Made by a program: the position numbers and the translations under genes
The notes under the pieces: generated by a model
Told to the model about the DNA's origin: nothing
Seen by the model: only the letters and a program-made list of their open reading frames with translations
Database searches by the model: none
Shown: piece after piece, positions 12,136 to 20,879 of the stretch
Position numbering within the stretch: the stretch's first letter is position 1
Layout of the letters: every line of letters begins with the position of its first letter
From: UBA1361 sp035647455
Lineage (GTDB): Bacteria > Bacillota_I > Bacilli_A > RFN20 > CAG-826
Direction: 5' to 3'
Assembly (NCBI GenBank): GCA_035647455.1
Contig: DASRNI010000002.1
Location: 62,001-126,000 of the forward strand
DNA length: 64,000 bases

Positions 12136-14111
12136 TGAATAATAAATTATCGCGTTCACCGCGCATAGTTAGTAGTTTAGAAAAATATGACATCCGCACA
12201 TTTATGGATGTCATTTTTCATTTACCGTCTTCATATCTAGATTTAAGTTATACCAACGAATACGAACTTAATACGAATATGAAAGTAACGATCCTTGGTC
12301 GGGTGATTAGTCAGCCAACTTTTTTCCGTGGCCCGAAAGTAACTGTTGTCCGCTTTCAAATTGAATCAGCAAAAAAGATTATTTACAAAGTAATTGCCTT
12401 TAACCAACCGTACTTACTTAAACATGTCGAAGTTGGAAAACTTTATACGGTTCACGGTACGATTAATTTAAGCAAATACGAAATTACATTAAGTAAATTT
12501 GTAACGGGTGAATTAACAGACACGGCAAAATTTGTCCCAATCTACCGATTACCGAAGCAACTTAAAAATCATGAATTTATTAGTTTAGTCCGCCGTAGTT
12601 TTCCGAAGGTGACAATTCCGAATCTTATCCCGAGTGAATTAGTCGACAAAAACCGCTTACTTTCCACATATAACGCGCTTTATCGTGTGCATAACGCGCG
12701 TAACTATGAAGATGTTGCACTCGGCTTACGGACACTAAAATACGAAGAAGCGTTAAGTTTTTTTACGAAGTCACTTTTAATTCGTAATGAAAATAGTGCG
12801 CTCCGGAATGCAACGAAAACAATGATTGATTTAAAAGCAGCAAACGCTTTTATTAAAAGTCTGCCCTTTAAACTAACCGCTGAACAAATTGCCGCGGTTC
12901 GTGAGATTGGTTTAGATATGAATAAGGAAACGTTAATGTACCGTTTACTTCAAGGTGATGTTGGGAGCGGTAAGACAGTTGTTGCTTTTAGTGCACTTTA
13001 TATTAACTACTTACGGAAAGCACAAGGGGCCTTTTTAGCGCCGACTGATGCGCTAGCAAGGCAGCACTATCAAGGAATGCTGGAGCTATTTGCCCCGTTT
13101 AATTTAAACATTCGTTTATTAGTCGGAAATTTAAAAGAAACTGAAAAAAAAGCGATTAAAAAAGATTTAGAAGTGGGTCTTGTTGATATTGTTGTCGGAA
13201 CGCACGCCCTTTTTAGTGCGGACGTCATTTACGAAAACTTAGAACTCGTCGTTATTGACGAACAGCATAAGTTTGGTGTGAACCAACGAAACAAATTACT
13301 GAACAAAGGCGAAAAGGCCGATTTATTACTTTTAAGTGCAACGCCAATTCCGCAAACGCTAGCGAATACAATTTATGGCGATCTCGATATTACGACAATC
13401 ACAACATTCCCCTTTGCAAAACGCGATGTTTTAACGGTTATTGTTAAAACTGAAAAAGAAGTGTTTCCGAAAATTGATGAAGCACTACGTAACGGCGAAC
13501 AAGTTTATGTAATCGCGCCAAAAATTAGTTACGGCGAACGCGTTAATGTTGAACAGTTAGAAAAAATTTACTTTAAAAAATATCCCGAACGTGTTACTTC
13601 TTTGCACGGACAATTAAGTGACGAAGAAAAGCTCGTCTCTTTACAGAGTTTTCAAACAGGCGAAAAACAAATTTTAATCGCAACAAGTGTTGTTGAAGTT
13701 GGGATTGACGTGAAAAATGCGTCATTAATGGTTGTATATGAACCAATGAGCTTTGGTTTATCGTCATTACACCAACTCCGTGGCAGAATTGGTCGTGGTG
13801 GCCAAAGTGCGCTCTTTATTTTAGTTAATGAAGAAGACGAAGAAAAACTATCTGCTCTTGTTACAGAAAGTGACGGGTTTAAGATTGCCGAGATTGATTT
13901 AAGTTTACGGGGACCTGGTGAACTAAGTGGCGTTAAACAAAGCGGGTTACCGCCGTTTCAATATGTCAACATTATTAAAGACCTTAATTTAGTTAAAGCG
14001 GCGCGCAGCGATGCGCTCTATCTTTTAGCGAACGAATCTAATTTAGAAGTTAAAAAATATATTGATATTTTAGCAAATGAAATTAAAGAAGCAGTTACTA
14101 TAAACGGTTAA
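12135..14111 (+). CDS. recG: ATP-dependent DNA helicase RecG
   Basis: RecG remodels stalled forks and Holliday junctions. At 658 residues it is a little shorter than the usual ~680. An N-terminal wedge/OB part is followed by Walker A GDVGSGKTVVA, the DEQH box (VIDEQHKFGV), motif III LLSATPIPQT, and LRGRIGRGG with the RecG C-terminal PGELSG..QSGLP block. Its ATG overlaps the fakA stop (TAATG), suggesting coupled translation. The gene order fakA-recG-plsX matches Bacillus, minus sdaA and fapR. Confidence 0.97.
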   Translation: MNNKLSRSPRIVSSLEKYDIRTFMDVIFHLPSSYLDLSYTNEYELNTNMKVTILGRVISQPTFFRGPKVTVVRFQIESAKKIIYKVIAFNQPYLLKHVEVGKLYTVHGTINLSKYEITLSKFVTGELTDTAKFVPIYRLPKQLKNHEFISLVRRSFPKVTIPNLIPSELVDKNRLLSTYNALYRVHNARNYEDVALGLRTLKYEEALSFFTKSLLIRNENSALRNATKTMIDLKAANAFIKSLPFKLTAEQIAAVREIGLDMNKETLMYRLLQGDVGSGKTVVAFSALYINYLRKAQGAFLAPTDALARQHYQGMLELFAPFNLNIRLLVGNLKETEKKAIKKDLEVGLVDIVVGTHALFSADVIYENLELVVIDEQHKFGVNQRNKLLNKGEKADLLLLSATPIPQTLANTIYGDLDITTITTFPFAKRDVLTVIVKTEKEVFPKIDEALRNGEQVYVIAPKISYGERVNVEQLEKIYFKKYPERVTSLHGQLSDEEKLVSLQSFQTGEKQILIATSVVEVGIDVKNASLMVVYEPMSFGLSSLHQLRGRIGRGGQSALFILVNEEDEEKLSALVTESDGFKIAEIDLSLRGPGELSGVKQSGLPPFQYVNIIKDLNLVKAARSDALYLLANESNLEVKKYIDILANEIKEAVTING

Positions 14112-14132
14112 ATTTTTATAATCAGTTCTTTA

Positions 14133-14163
14133 TGTTAAAATAACATTAGTTATTTTCAAGGAG
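14133..14163 (+). promoter_or_regulatory. plsX promoter and ribosome binding site
   Basis: TGTTAAAAT (14133-14141) is an extended -10, and AAGGAG (14158-14163) is well placed for ATG 14171. I see no FapR-like operator. Confidence 0.55.
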
Positions 14164-14170
14164 TTTTAAG

Positions 14171-15157
14171 ATGAAATTTGTAATTGATATGATGGGTGGC
14201 GATTTTGGTTCGAAGACAACGGTGGCCGCTCTTTTACGGTTTAAACAAGATTATCCTAATGTAACGCTTTACGCTGTTGGTAAAAAAGAAGAATTAAAAG
14301 CACTAGAAAATGTTGCGGAAATTATTGATGCTCGTGATGTACTGAAGATGGACGCGGGTCCGCTTGATGCATTACGTTCGAAAGAGTCATCTATGCTCAA
14401 AGCAATTAATTTAACAAAAGAATTAAATGCGGATGCCTTAATTAGCGCTGGTGGTACTGCCGCCTTTCTTTCGGGGGCAACAGTGCGGATTAAATTAATT
14501 CCTGGTGTTGAACGTGCTGCACTCCTTGCACCGTTTCCTACTGAAATAAAAGGAAAATATGTTGCGATTTTAGATATTGGAGCGAGTAGTGAAAACACTG
14601 CGAATCATTTATATCAATTTGCTAAAATGGGACAAATATACGCCAATAGCGTCTTTAATTTAGCAAACCCGAAAACATACTTATTGAATAATGGGACTGA
14701 AGATACGAAAGGTACCGTACTCCATCAAGAAGCGCATAAACTTTTTAAAGCGCGTGAGTTAAGTGACTTTTATGGCAACATTGAAGCTCGTGAAGTTCTT
14801 TCTGGTGACGCGGATGTTGTTGTTGCCGATGGCTTTAGCGGTAACATTTTCTTAAAGGCAACTGAAGGGGCGGCCAGCGTTTTAATGGGCGGAGTTAAAA
14901 AAGCGTTTATGCATAGTGCATTAACAAAGCTTGGTTACTTATTTGCAAAACGCGGTTTTAAAGAGTTAGCCACAACGTTTGATTATAAAAATACTGGTGG
15001 TGCTATTTTACTTGGTGTGAATAACGTTGTCATTAAGGCGCATGGTAATAGCGATGAACGTGGTTTTTATAGTGCGCTCATTGTTGCCCAAAAAATGGCG
15101 GCAGCAAAGATCGTTGAAACAGTTAAAAAAGGACTTACTGATGAAGAAAAAGTTTAA
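14171..15157 (+). CDS. plsX: Phosphate acyltransferase PlsX
   Basis: PlsX makes acyl-phosphate from acyl-ACP, or works in reverse with acyl-phosphate from FakA, feeding PlsY. The 328 residues begin MKFVIDMMGGDFG and include the LDALRSKESSM segment, SAGGTAAFLSGA and DGFSGNIFLKATEG. Length is normal. In Bacillus it is followed by fabD-fabG-acpP; here rnc follows directly with a 17-base overlap, so those genes are absent from this place. It has its own promoter. Confidence 0.95.
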   Translation: MKFVIDMMGGDFGSKTTVAALLRFKQDYPNVTLYAVGKKEELKALENVAEIIDARDVLKMDAGPLDALRSKESSMLKAINLTKELNADALISAGGTAAFLSGATVRIKLIPGVERAALLAPFPTEIKGKYVAILDIGASSENTANHLYQFAKMGQIYANSVFNLANPKTYLLNNGTEDTKGTVLHQEAHKLFKARELSDFYGNIEAREVLSGDADVVVADGFSGNIFLKATEGAASVLMGGVKKAFMHSALTKLGYLFAKRGFKELATTFDYKNTGGAILLGVNNVVIKAHGNSDERGFYSALIVAQKMAAAKIVETVKKGLTDEEKV

Positions 15158-15890
15158 CTTTGAAAAATTACAACATTTTAATTCATTAACCGACGCTGAA
15201 AAAGAAGCGCGACTTCTTTTGTTTACAGATTATATTAATAGTGAAGGGTTTAAAATTAACAACACTGCCCTTTTTAAGCGCGCCTTAACGCATTCAAGTT
15301 ATAAACTTGTCACAAGCGATGCGAAAAGCTATGAACGTTTAGAATTTCTTGGTGATGCGGTGATTGGTCTTATTATTAGTGAAGCGTTATTTTTAAAATA
15401 TCCTAAATTTGATGAAGGTAAACTTACAAAAATGAAGATTAGCTTTGTTCGTGGTGGGTCGCTTGCCGAAAAAGCGCGGGAACTACATTTTGAAAAGTTT
15501 ATGCGTTACGGAAAATCAATCAGTGAACAAGAACTTTTAGCGAATGATAAATATTTTGAAGATGTCTTTGAAGCATTTGTCGCGGCCCTTTATATTGATC
15601 AAGGGTTACAATTAACAGCAAAGTATGTCAACAAGCTTTTCGCTGAAGAAATTGAAAACTTTGATTTTAGTAATATTATCGATTACAAGTCAACACTACA
15701 AGAATACGTACAAAGCGATAAGCGTGGTGAACTTAATTACGAAGTGACCCAAACCGGGCCAGCAAATGCACCGACTTTTTACGCAACCGTTTATTATGAC
15801 GGCATTGTTTTAGGTAAAGGGCAAGGAAGTAAACGAAAAGAAGCTGAACAAGCAGCAGCCCGTGAAGCACTTTTAAAGGTGGCAAAGTAA
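15141..15890 (+). CDS. rnc: Ribonuclease III
   Basis: It cleaves double-stranded RNA, including rRNA precursors such as the stems flanking 16S and 23S here. The signature ERLEFLGDAVIGLI and the second acidic site in EDVFEAFVAALYIDQG are present. A C-terminal double-stranded RNA-binding domain runs from STLQEYVQ to the alanine-rich end (KRKEAEQAAAREAL). The frame is open much further upstream, but ATG 15141 gives the family length (249 aa) with a short overlap with plsX. Its Shine-Dalgarno is weak, which fits translational coupling. Confidence 0.95.
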   Translation: MKKKFNFEKLQHFNSLTDAEKEARLLLFTDYINSEGFKINNTALFKRALTHSSYKLVTSDAKSYERLEFLGDAVIGLIISEALFLKYPKFDEGKLTKMKISFVRGGSLAEKARELHFEKFMRYGKSISEQELLANDKYFEDVFEAFVAALYIDQGLQLTAKYVNKLFAEEIENFDFSNIIDYKSTLQEYVQSDKRGELNYEVTQTGPANAPTFYATVYYDGIVLGKGQGSKRKEAEQAAAREALLKVAK

Positions 15891-15891
15891 A

Positions 15892-16872
15892 ATGGGTTTA
15901 ATTAATTTACTCCGGAAAAAGTTCCGTGGCAAAAAAGAAAAATCGCAAACAAAGTACGTTGTTGGCATGGAAAAAAGCCGCGCGCAATTTTCTTCGAAAC
16001 TAAAAAGACTCGCCCGAAAATACAATAAAATTAATGAAGAGTACTTTGAGCAACTACTTGAAATACTAATTGAAGCGGATGTTGGCGTTAAACTCGCCTA
16101 TGAAATAATTGAAGCAACAAAAGAAGAAGCAGCACTAAAAGCATTAACGGACCCAGAAACAATTAATGACTTACTCGTCGATAAAATGTTTGTCGGTTAC
16201 TTAACGCAAGGTGCGGATATTAAAACAGAAATTACGTTTAATGAAGAAGGACCAACCGTTATTTTAGTCGTTGGTGTTAATGGTGTTGGTAAAACAACAA
16301 CAATTGCTAAATTAGCTGATCGTTATTTAAAGCGTCGTAAAAAAGTACTACTCGTCGCTGGTGACACATTTCGTGCTGGAGCGGTTGAGCAGTTAGACGT
16401 CTGGGCAAGTCGCTTAAACGTTCCGCTTGTTAAAGGCGCTTTAAACGCTGATCCGGCAAGTGTCGCGTATGATGCGATGCAAGAAGCTAAAAGAACTAAC
16501 GCCGATTTAGTGATTGTGGATACAGCAGGAAGACTCCAAACAAAAGTTAACTTAATGGCTGAGTTAAGCAAGATTCGCCGCGTAATTAGCCGTGAAATCG
16601 AAGGTGCGCCACACGAAGTCTTTTTAGTAATTGACGCAACAACGGGACAAAACGGTGTCTTACAAGCAAAAGCATTTAGTGAAGCAACCGGCTTAACAGG
16701 TGTTGTTATTACAAAGATGGATGGCACAAGTAAAGGTGGAATCATTTTAGCGATCCGTGATGAAATTGGAGTCCCGGTGCGTTTTATTGGTTTAGGAGAA
16801 ACACTAACTGACTTAGAAGAATTCGATTTAGAAAAATATTTATATGGTTTATGCTTAGGAGATGAAGATTAA
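15892..16872 (+). CDS. ftsY: Signal recognition particle receptor FtsY
   Basis: FtsY is the membrane-associated GTPase that receives SRP-ribosome complexes. The 326 residues hold an N domain and a G domain with GVNGVGKTTTIAKLA (G1), DTFRAGAVEQL, DTAGRLQTKVNLM (G3) and TKMDGTSKGG (G4), then GLGETLTDL. The long acidic A domain of E. coli is missing, as in other Gram-positives. smc, normally between rnc and ftsY in Bacillus, is absent here. The stop overlaps the next ATG by one base. Confidence 0.96.
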   Translation: MGLINLLRKKFRGKKEKSQTKYVVGMEKSRAQFSSKLKRLARKYNKINEEYFEQLLEILIEADVGVKLAYEIIEATKEEAALKALTDPETINDLLVDKMFVGYLTQGADIKTEITFNEEGPTVILVVGVNGVGKTTTIAKLADRYLKRRKKVLLVAGDTFRAGAVEQLDVWASRLNVPLVKGALNADPASVAYDAMQEAKRTNADLVIVDTAGRLQTKVNLMAELSKIRRVISREIEGAPHEVFLVIDATTGQNGVLQAKAFSEATGLTGVVITKMDGTSKGGIILAIRDEIGVPVRFIGLGETLTDLEEFDLEKYLYGLCLGDED

Positions 16873-17156
16873 TGCGCGTTTCAATTTCACTTTTTTCTTT
16901 GTTCATTAGTTTCCTTGTTTTTTATGTTGTTCGGGTCATTGTTTTTTCGTTCGGTCCGACGAATCCTTTGCTTGCTCAAATCGTTGTCTTACTTATTGCG
17001 ACATTTATTGTGAGTTTTGTTTTCGCACTCCGCGCGTTTAAAAATTATCCGGGTAATAAATTTAAAGATCCAATGTTTCACCGTGTTGTTTTTCAAAATT
17101 TCTTTATTAATCTTGTTATTTTATTCGTCTTAACAACAATGAGAGGTTTATTTTAA
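16872..17156 (+). CDS. Small hypothetical membrane protein between ftsY and ylxM
   Basis: I do not recognise this 94-residue protein. It has three hydrophobic segments (about residues 5-27, 34-53 and 72-92) and a short basic loop (RAFKNYPGNKFKDP). Both ends overlap neighbours by one base, so it is certainly co-translated with ftsY and ylxM. The setting suggests a role in membrane-protein targeting or merely carriage in the operon; no enzyme motif is visible. Confidence 0.7.
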   Translation: MRVSISLFSLFISFLVFYVVRVIVFSFGPTNPLLAQIVVLLIATFIVSFVFALRAFKNYPGNKFKDPMFHRVVFQNFFINLVILFVLTTMRGLF

Positions 17157-17491
17157 TGGAACACTTAGAAAATTTTGTTTATGTTAATGAATTATTAATA
17201 CTTTACGGCTCCGTACTTACGCCGCGGCAACTTTTAATGATGGAAGACTATTATAAATATAATTTATCAATTAATGAAATCGCGGAAAACCGTAAGATTA
17301 CAAAGTCGGCGGTAAGTGACGCGCTTAAAGTAGCGTTAAAAAAACTTGGTGAACTCGAAAAGAAAATTGGCTTTAAAGCGTATATTAGTAAGACAGAACG
17401 AATTTTTCAAGAAATTGTCGCCTATGATATTACTGACGCGATTAAATTAGAAATTGAAAAACTCTTAAAGGAGGTTAAGAATGGCATTTGA
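17156..17491 (+). CDS. ylxM: YlxM/p13-like HTH protein of the SRP operon
   Basis: YlxM-family proteins carry a sigma-70 region-4-like helix-turn-helix and are encoded before ffh in many Firmicutes and Mollicutes; in streptococci YlxM modulates SRP function. The 111 residues include LTPRQLLMMEDYYKYNLSINEIAE followed by KSAVSDALK, the HTH. The gene ends in TGA and overlaps ffh by 11 bases, and the ffh Shine-Dalgarno AAAGGAGG lies inside it. Confidence 0.88.
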   Translation: MEHLENFVYVNELLILYGSVLTPRQLLMMEDYYKYNLSINEIAENRKITKSAVSDALKVALKKLGELEKKIGFKAYISKTERIFQEIVAYDITDAIKLEIEKLLKEVKNGI

Positions 17492-18824
17492 ATCATTAAC
17501 CGATAAGTTTAAAAATATATTTAAAAAGATTCGCGGCCAAAGTCGCTTAAGTGAAAAAAACATGCAAGATATGCTCCAAGAAGTGCGAATTGCACTTTTT
17601 GAAGCGGACGTTAATTTTAAAGTTGTTAAGGAGTTCGTGGAAAATATTCGTGAACAAGCAATTGGTGCGAAAGTTTTCGATACACTTAACCCTTCGCAAA
17701 TGGTTGTTAAAATTGTTAACGACGAATTAGTAAAACTTTTAGGGAGTGACACAACTGGATTAATTACAGAAATTAATAAACCGACAATTATTCTTCTTGT
17801 TGGCTTACAAGGTACTGGTAAAACAACGACAGCAGGAAAATTAGCGCTTCATTTTAAAAAGAAGTTAAACAAAAAAGTACTTCTTGCCGCTGCAGACGTT
17901 TATCGACCAGCCGCAATTGATCAACTTGCGCAACTTGCGGAACAAATTAATGTTGATTTAGTTAACTTAGGAACAAAAGTAAGTCCTGTTGAAATAGCTA
18001 AACGCGCGAAAGAAAAAGCGTATAACGACCGCTATGACTTTTTAATTATTGATACGGCGGGTCGCTTAACAATTGATGAAACATTAATGGATGAACTAGT
18101 TGCGATTAAAGCGGCAGTTAATCCGACCGAAATACTTTTACTCGTTGATGCAATGAGCGGACAAGACGCTGTTAATACTGCCTTAAGTTTTGATGAAAAA
18201 CTAGGTTTAACCGGAGCAATCATGTCGAAACTTGATAGTGATGCCCGAGGTGGTGCGGCGCTTAGTATTAAGCATTTGACCGGTGTTAGCATTAAATTTG
18301 CCGGAATTGGTGAAACACTTGACGATCTTGATGTCTTTTATCCTGAACGAATGGCTGACCGCATTCTTGGCATGGGCGACATTTTAACGCTCGTTGAAAA
18401 AGCCCAAGAAGAGATGGATGAAAAAGTTGTTAAAAAGACAACGCGTAAAATGCTTGAAGGTGATTTTGATTTAAATGATATGCTCACACAAATGAAACAA
18501 TTCCAAAAACTCGGTTCAGTCTCAAAAGTACTCGCCTTTATTCCGGGAATGCCGAAAATCACTCCTGAACAACAGGCGAAAGCTGAAGAAGAAATGAAAT
18601 TATTCGAAACAATTATTAATAGTATGACCCCGGAAGAAAGACGTAATCCTAAAATACTTAAAAATAGTCGTAAAGTACGGATTGCTCGGGGAAGTGGTAC
18701 GACAAACGCCGATATTAATAAAGTTATCCGTCGTTATGAGCAAAGCAAAGAGATGATGAAAAAAATGAAAGGCATGCAAGGTATGCCAGGTGGCGGGATG
18801 CCGCCCGGGTTTCCCCCGTTTTAA
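17481..18824 (+). CDS. ffh: Signal recognition particle protein Ffh
   Basis: Ffh binds signal sequences and 4.5S/6S RNA and delivers ribosomes to FtsY. The 447 residues comprise an N domain, a G domain (GLQGTGKTTTAGKLA, DTAGRLTIDETLM, SKLDSDARGG) and a methionine-rich M domain with FIPGMPK and RIARGSGT (RNA-binding). The tail is Met/Gly/Pro-rich. ATG 17481 follows AAAGGAGG. It ends seven bases from the convergent trmD stop, with no separate terminator visible. Confidence 0.97.
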   Translation: MAFESLTDKFKNIFKKIRGQSRLSEKNMQDMLQEVRIALFEADVNFKVVKEFVENIREQAIGAKVFDTLNPSQMVVKIVNDELVKLLGSDTTGLITEINKPTIILLVGLQGTGKTTTAGKLALHFKKKLNKKVLLAAADVYRPAAIDQLAQLAEQINVDLVNLGTKVSPVEIAKRAKEKAYNDRYDFLIIDTAGRLTIDETLMDELVAIKAAVNPTEILLLVDAMSGQDAVNTALSFDEKLGLTGAIMSKLDSDARGGAALSIKHLTGVSIKFAGIGETLDDLDVFYPERMADRILGMGDILTLVEKAQEEMDEKVVKKTTRKMLEGDFDLNDMLTQMKQFQKLGSVSKVLAFIPGMPKITPEQQAKAEEEMKLFETIINSMTPEERRNPKILKNSRKVRIARGSGTTNADINKVIRRYEQSKEMMKKMKGMQGMPGGGMPPGFPPF

Positions 18825-18831
18825 TTAAAAA

Positions 18832-19605
18832 CTACTTTTTATCTTTTGTATATTTATGACCTTTGGCGATTGCTTCTTTTTCCCAGTCGCCAATTTCGTC
18901 ATTAAGTGCTTCTTCTAAAAGTTTCATAGTTTCTTTATCTTTATAATGCAGTTTGTATAAATCAGGGCGCTTATTATATGTTAATAATAAACTTTGTTTA
19001 AGCCGCCATTTCCGAATTGCGTCGTGATTACCCGAATAAAGTATTTGCGGTACTTTATAGCCATTATAGTCAAAAGGCTCGGTATATTGCGGGTATTCTA
19101 AGAGATGGCGGTTAAATGATTCGTCATATAAACTGTCGGCATTAATCACGCCGTCAATAAGCCGAACTACCGCATCACTTATCGCCATTGCGCCAATTTC
19201 GCCCCCAGTTAAAATATAGTCACCTAGCGAAATTTCTTCGTCAATATAATATTTAAGTCGTTCATCGACACCTTCATAATGGCCACAAATTAAAACTAAG
19301 TGTTCCTTTAAACTGAAAGAAACAGCTTTTCCTTGATTAAAAATCGTGCCGCGTGGTGAAAGAAGAACTTTATGGCCGGCACCAGCGGCTTTTAAGGCAT
19401 CAACAAGCGGGGCGACTTGCATAATCATCCCTGGTCCGCCACCAACAGGCGGAGTATCGATGCGCTTATATTTATTATCAGCGTAATCACGGATATTAAT
19501 AATTTCAAATGTAACTTTATTTAAGAGTTGTGCTTTATTAACAATTGAAGTACTTAAAAAGTCACGAAACATTTCCGGGAAAAGTGTTAAAATCGTTATT
19601 TTCAT
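18832..19605 (-). CDS. trmD: tRNA (guanine-N1-)-methyltransferase
   Basis: TrmD methylates G37 of tRNAs with G at position 36, preventing frameshifts. The 257 residues include TLFPEMFRDFLSTSI, PPVGGGPGMIM, LVLICGHYEGVDERL (the SAM-binding trefoil knot) and the SLGDYILTGGE segment. It lies last in the minus-strand rpsP-khpA-rimM-trmD group and overlaps rimM by an ATGA junction. Its end nearly touches ffh from the opposite side. Confidence 0.97.
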   Translation of the reverse strand: MKITILTLFPEMFRDFLSTSIVNKAQLLNKVTFEIINIRDYADNKYKRIDTPPVGGGPGMIMQVAPLVDALKAAGAGHKVLLSPRGTIFNQGKAVSFSLKEHLVLICGHYEGVDERLKYYIDEEISLGDYILTGGEIGAMAISDAVVRLIDGVINADSLYDESFNRHLLEYPQYTEPFDYNGYKVPQILYSGNHDAIRKWRLKQSLLLTYNKRPDLYKLHYKDKETMKLLEEALNDEIGDWEKEAIAKGHKYTKDKK

Positions 19606-20129
19606 AGCATCCCTTCAATTGGCCGGAAAACAATTTTTTGTTCAGCGTCATTTGTCTCAATAATAAATTCATCAATAAACGGAATTAAAAGGTCGCTTTT
19701 ATTTTCACGCTTAACCCGGATTGAATAGTAACTTGCAACTTCAATTACTTCCGTAACTTGTCCGATATAAGTGCCATCTTCCAGGTAAACAGTATATTTT
19801 ACTAAGTCGGTTAAGTAAATATAGTCTTCCGGCAGTTTAACGTCATCTTTCGCAACATATAAGTGGTTTTTGACGTAGTTTTCCGCGTGATCAATTGAAG
19901 TGATTTCCTTAAAGTTTAAAAGTAAACGTTTACCATGCGGTTTTACGCTTAACAAAGTTACTTTTTCAATATTTTGTGTTGTTTTGTTCACTAAATAAAA
20001 CTTATGACCTTTGACGAAACGAAGTTCGGGGAAGTCGGTAATGGCCATTACATTAAGCGCGCCATTTAAACTATGTGTTTTCCAAACATAGCCAGCGATT
20101 AAAAGATCGGTTAAATTTATTTTTTGCAT
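19602..20129 (-). CDS. rimM: Ribosome maturation factor RimM
   Basis: RimM helps assemble the 30S head around S19. The 175 residues start IAGYVWKTHSLNGALNV (the family's G-x-H-G-l-x-G pattern in altered form), and end with a PRC-barrel (LPEDYIYLTDLVKYTVY...LLIPFIDEFI). The stop TGA overlaps the trmD ATG. A terminator sits between khpA and rimM, and an extended -10 stands 6 nt from its ATG, so it probably also has its own leaderless transcript. Confidence 0.92.
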   Translation of the reverse strand: MQKINLTDLLIAGYVWKTHSLNGALNVMAITDFPELRFVKGHKFYLVNKTTQNIEKVTLLSVKPHGKRLLLNFKEITSIDHAENYVKNHLYVAKDDVKLPEDYIYLTDLVKYTVYLEDGTYIGQVTEVIEVASYYSIRVKRENKSDLLIPFIDEFIIETNDAEQKIVFRPIEGML

Positions 20130-20144
20130 AGTAATATTATACCA
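20130..20144 (-). promoter_or_regulatory. Extended -10 promoter giving a leaderless rimM transcript
   Basis: On the minus strand TGGTATAAT (20144-20136) fits TGnTATAAT exactly. Six bases (ATTACT) separate it from the rimM ATG, so transcription should start at or next to the ATG. No Shine-Dalgarno is present. Confidence 0.65.
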
Positions 20145-20145
20145 A

Positions 20146-20177
20146 AATAAAAACCACAGCTGTTAATTCTGTGGTTT
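20146..20177 (-). terminator. Terminator between khpA and rimM
   Basis: On the minus strand AAACCACAG and CTGTGGTTT form a perfect 9-bp stem with a 9-base loop, then TTATTTT. It should cut most read-through from rpsP-khpA. Confidence 0.75.
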
Positions 20178-20187
20178 CTTGCTTTTA

Positions 20188-20442
20188 TTATTTATTGTCA
20201 CTAAATGACTCGAATTTTAAGTAAACGTGCTCTTCATCAAGCTTTCCGGCTACACTTGCAACTTCACGAAGCGCATTTGCAATTACACCGCGGCGACCGA
20301 TAAGAACGGCAATGTCTTCACTTTCGCCGAAGATGTTGATAATGATTTTTTTGTCTTCAACAGTTTTTCGGACTAAGAGTGAAGCAGGATTTTTAACGAG
20401 TGGTGTAATAATATTTGTGACAAGTTGTTCGTAGTCACGCAT
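20188..20442 (-). CDS. khpA: KH-domain RNA-binding protein KhpA (YlqC)
   Basis: The 84-residue protein is a single type II KH domain; the GxxG loop is GRRG within AVLIGRRGVIANALREVA. KhpA binds RNA, usually with KhpB, and affects cell size and division in streptococci. It is encoded after rpsP as in Bacillus, with a one-base overlap (ATG within the rpsP stop region), so it is co-translated with S16. Confidence 0.92.
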   Translation of the reverse strand: MRDYEQLVTNIITPLVKNPASLLVRKTVEDKKIIINIFGESEDIAVLIGRRGVIANALREVASVAGKLDEEHVYLKFESFSDNK

Positions 20443-20717
20443 TACTTACCTGCTTTTTTAAGGGCAACAAATTTTTCGTTAATGCCATGTGCACGGAAAA
20501 TTGCTTTAACGGTTTCACTTGGTTGCGCACCATTTTGGAGCCATTTGAGCGCAAGTTCTTCATTAACAACAGCGTCTTTTAAACCAGCTTTAGGATCATA
20601 ATGTCCAATTTGTTCAATAAAACGACCGTCGCGAGCATAACGACTATCTGCGGCTACAATACGGTAATGTGGGTCATGCGTTCGACCAACACGGGTTAAT
20701 CTAATTTTAACAGCCAT
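20442..20717 (-). CDS. rpsP: 30S ribosomal protein S16
   Basis: S16 stabilises the 30S body. It starts MAVKIRLTRVGRTHDPHYRIV, the family signature, giving 91 residues. The frame is open for 18 codons upstream, but the minus-strand GGAGGAA (about 20724-20730) serves this ATG only. It leads the rpsP-khpA group and is divergent from the purine permease. Confidence 0.96.
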   Translation of the reverse strand: MAVKIRLTRVGRTHDPHYRIVAADSRYARDGRFIEQIGHYDPKAGLKDAVVNEELALKWLQNGAQPSETVKAIFRAHGINEKFVALKKAGK

Positions 20718-20744
20718 AATTTCTTCCTCCTTAACATTTACTAG

Positions 20745-20787
20745 TTTATAAGAGTCACAAATAGAAGTCAAGCAATTTTACTTGACC
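20745..20787. promoter_or_regulatory. rpsP/permease divergent promoter region with inverted repeat
   Basis: GTCAAG (20767-20772) and CTTGAC (20781-20786) form an inverted repeat with an 8-base centre. Read on the minus strand it supplies TTGACT as a -35 for rpsP, with TATAAA (20750-20745) 15 bases later, a short spacing. The plus strand copy reads TTGACC. Confidence 0.4.
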
Positions 20788-20826
20788 CTTGTCTTTTTGT
20801 TTGTAGACACTAATCGTTGTAATTTT

Positions 20827-20873
20827 TGTTAAAATTAAATAAACTAAAAAAAGTTAATCAAGACTTTAAGGGA
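20827..20873 (+). promoter_or_regulatory. Promoter and ribosome binding site of the purine permease
   Basis: TGTTAAAAT (20827-20835) is an extended -10. AAGGGA (20868-20873) precedes ATG 20880. The 45-base leader is too short for a purine riboswitch. Confidence 0.5.
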
Positions 20874-20879
20874 GCAATT

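Noticed and set aside
16872..17491. UGA read as tryptophan (Mycoplasma code)
   Set aside because: Trp is UGG throughout; reading the TGA ends of ylxM and rimM through would add only 2-5 residues before another stop, and all conserved proteins are full length with UGA as stop.
20718..20879. Purine riboswitch before the NCS2 permease
   Set aside because: The leader after the -10 is only about 45 bases, with none of the expected three-stem core.
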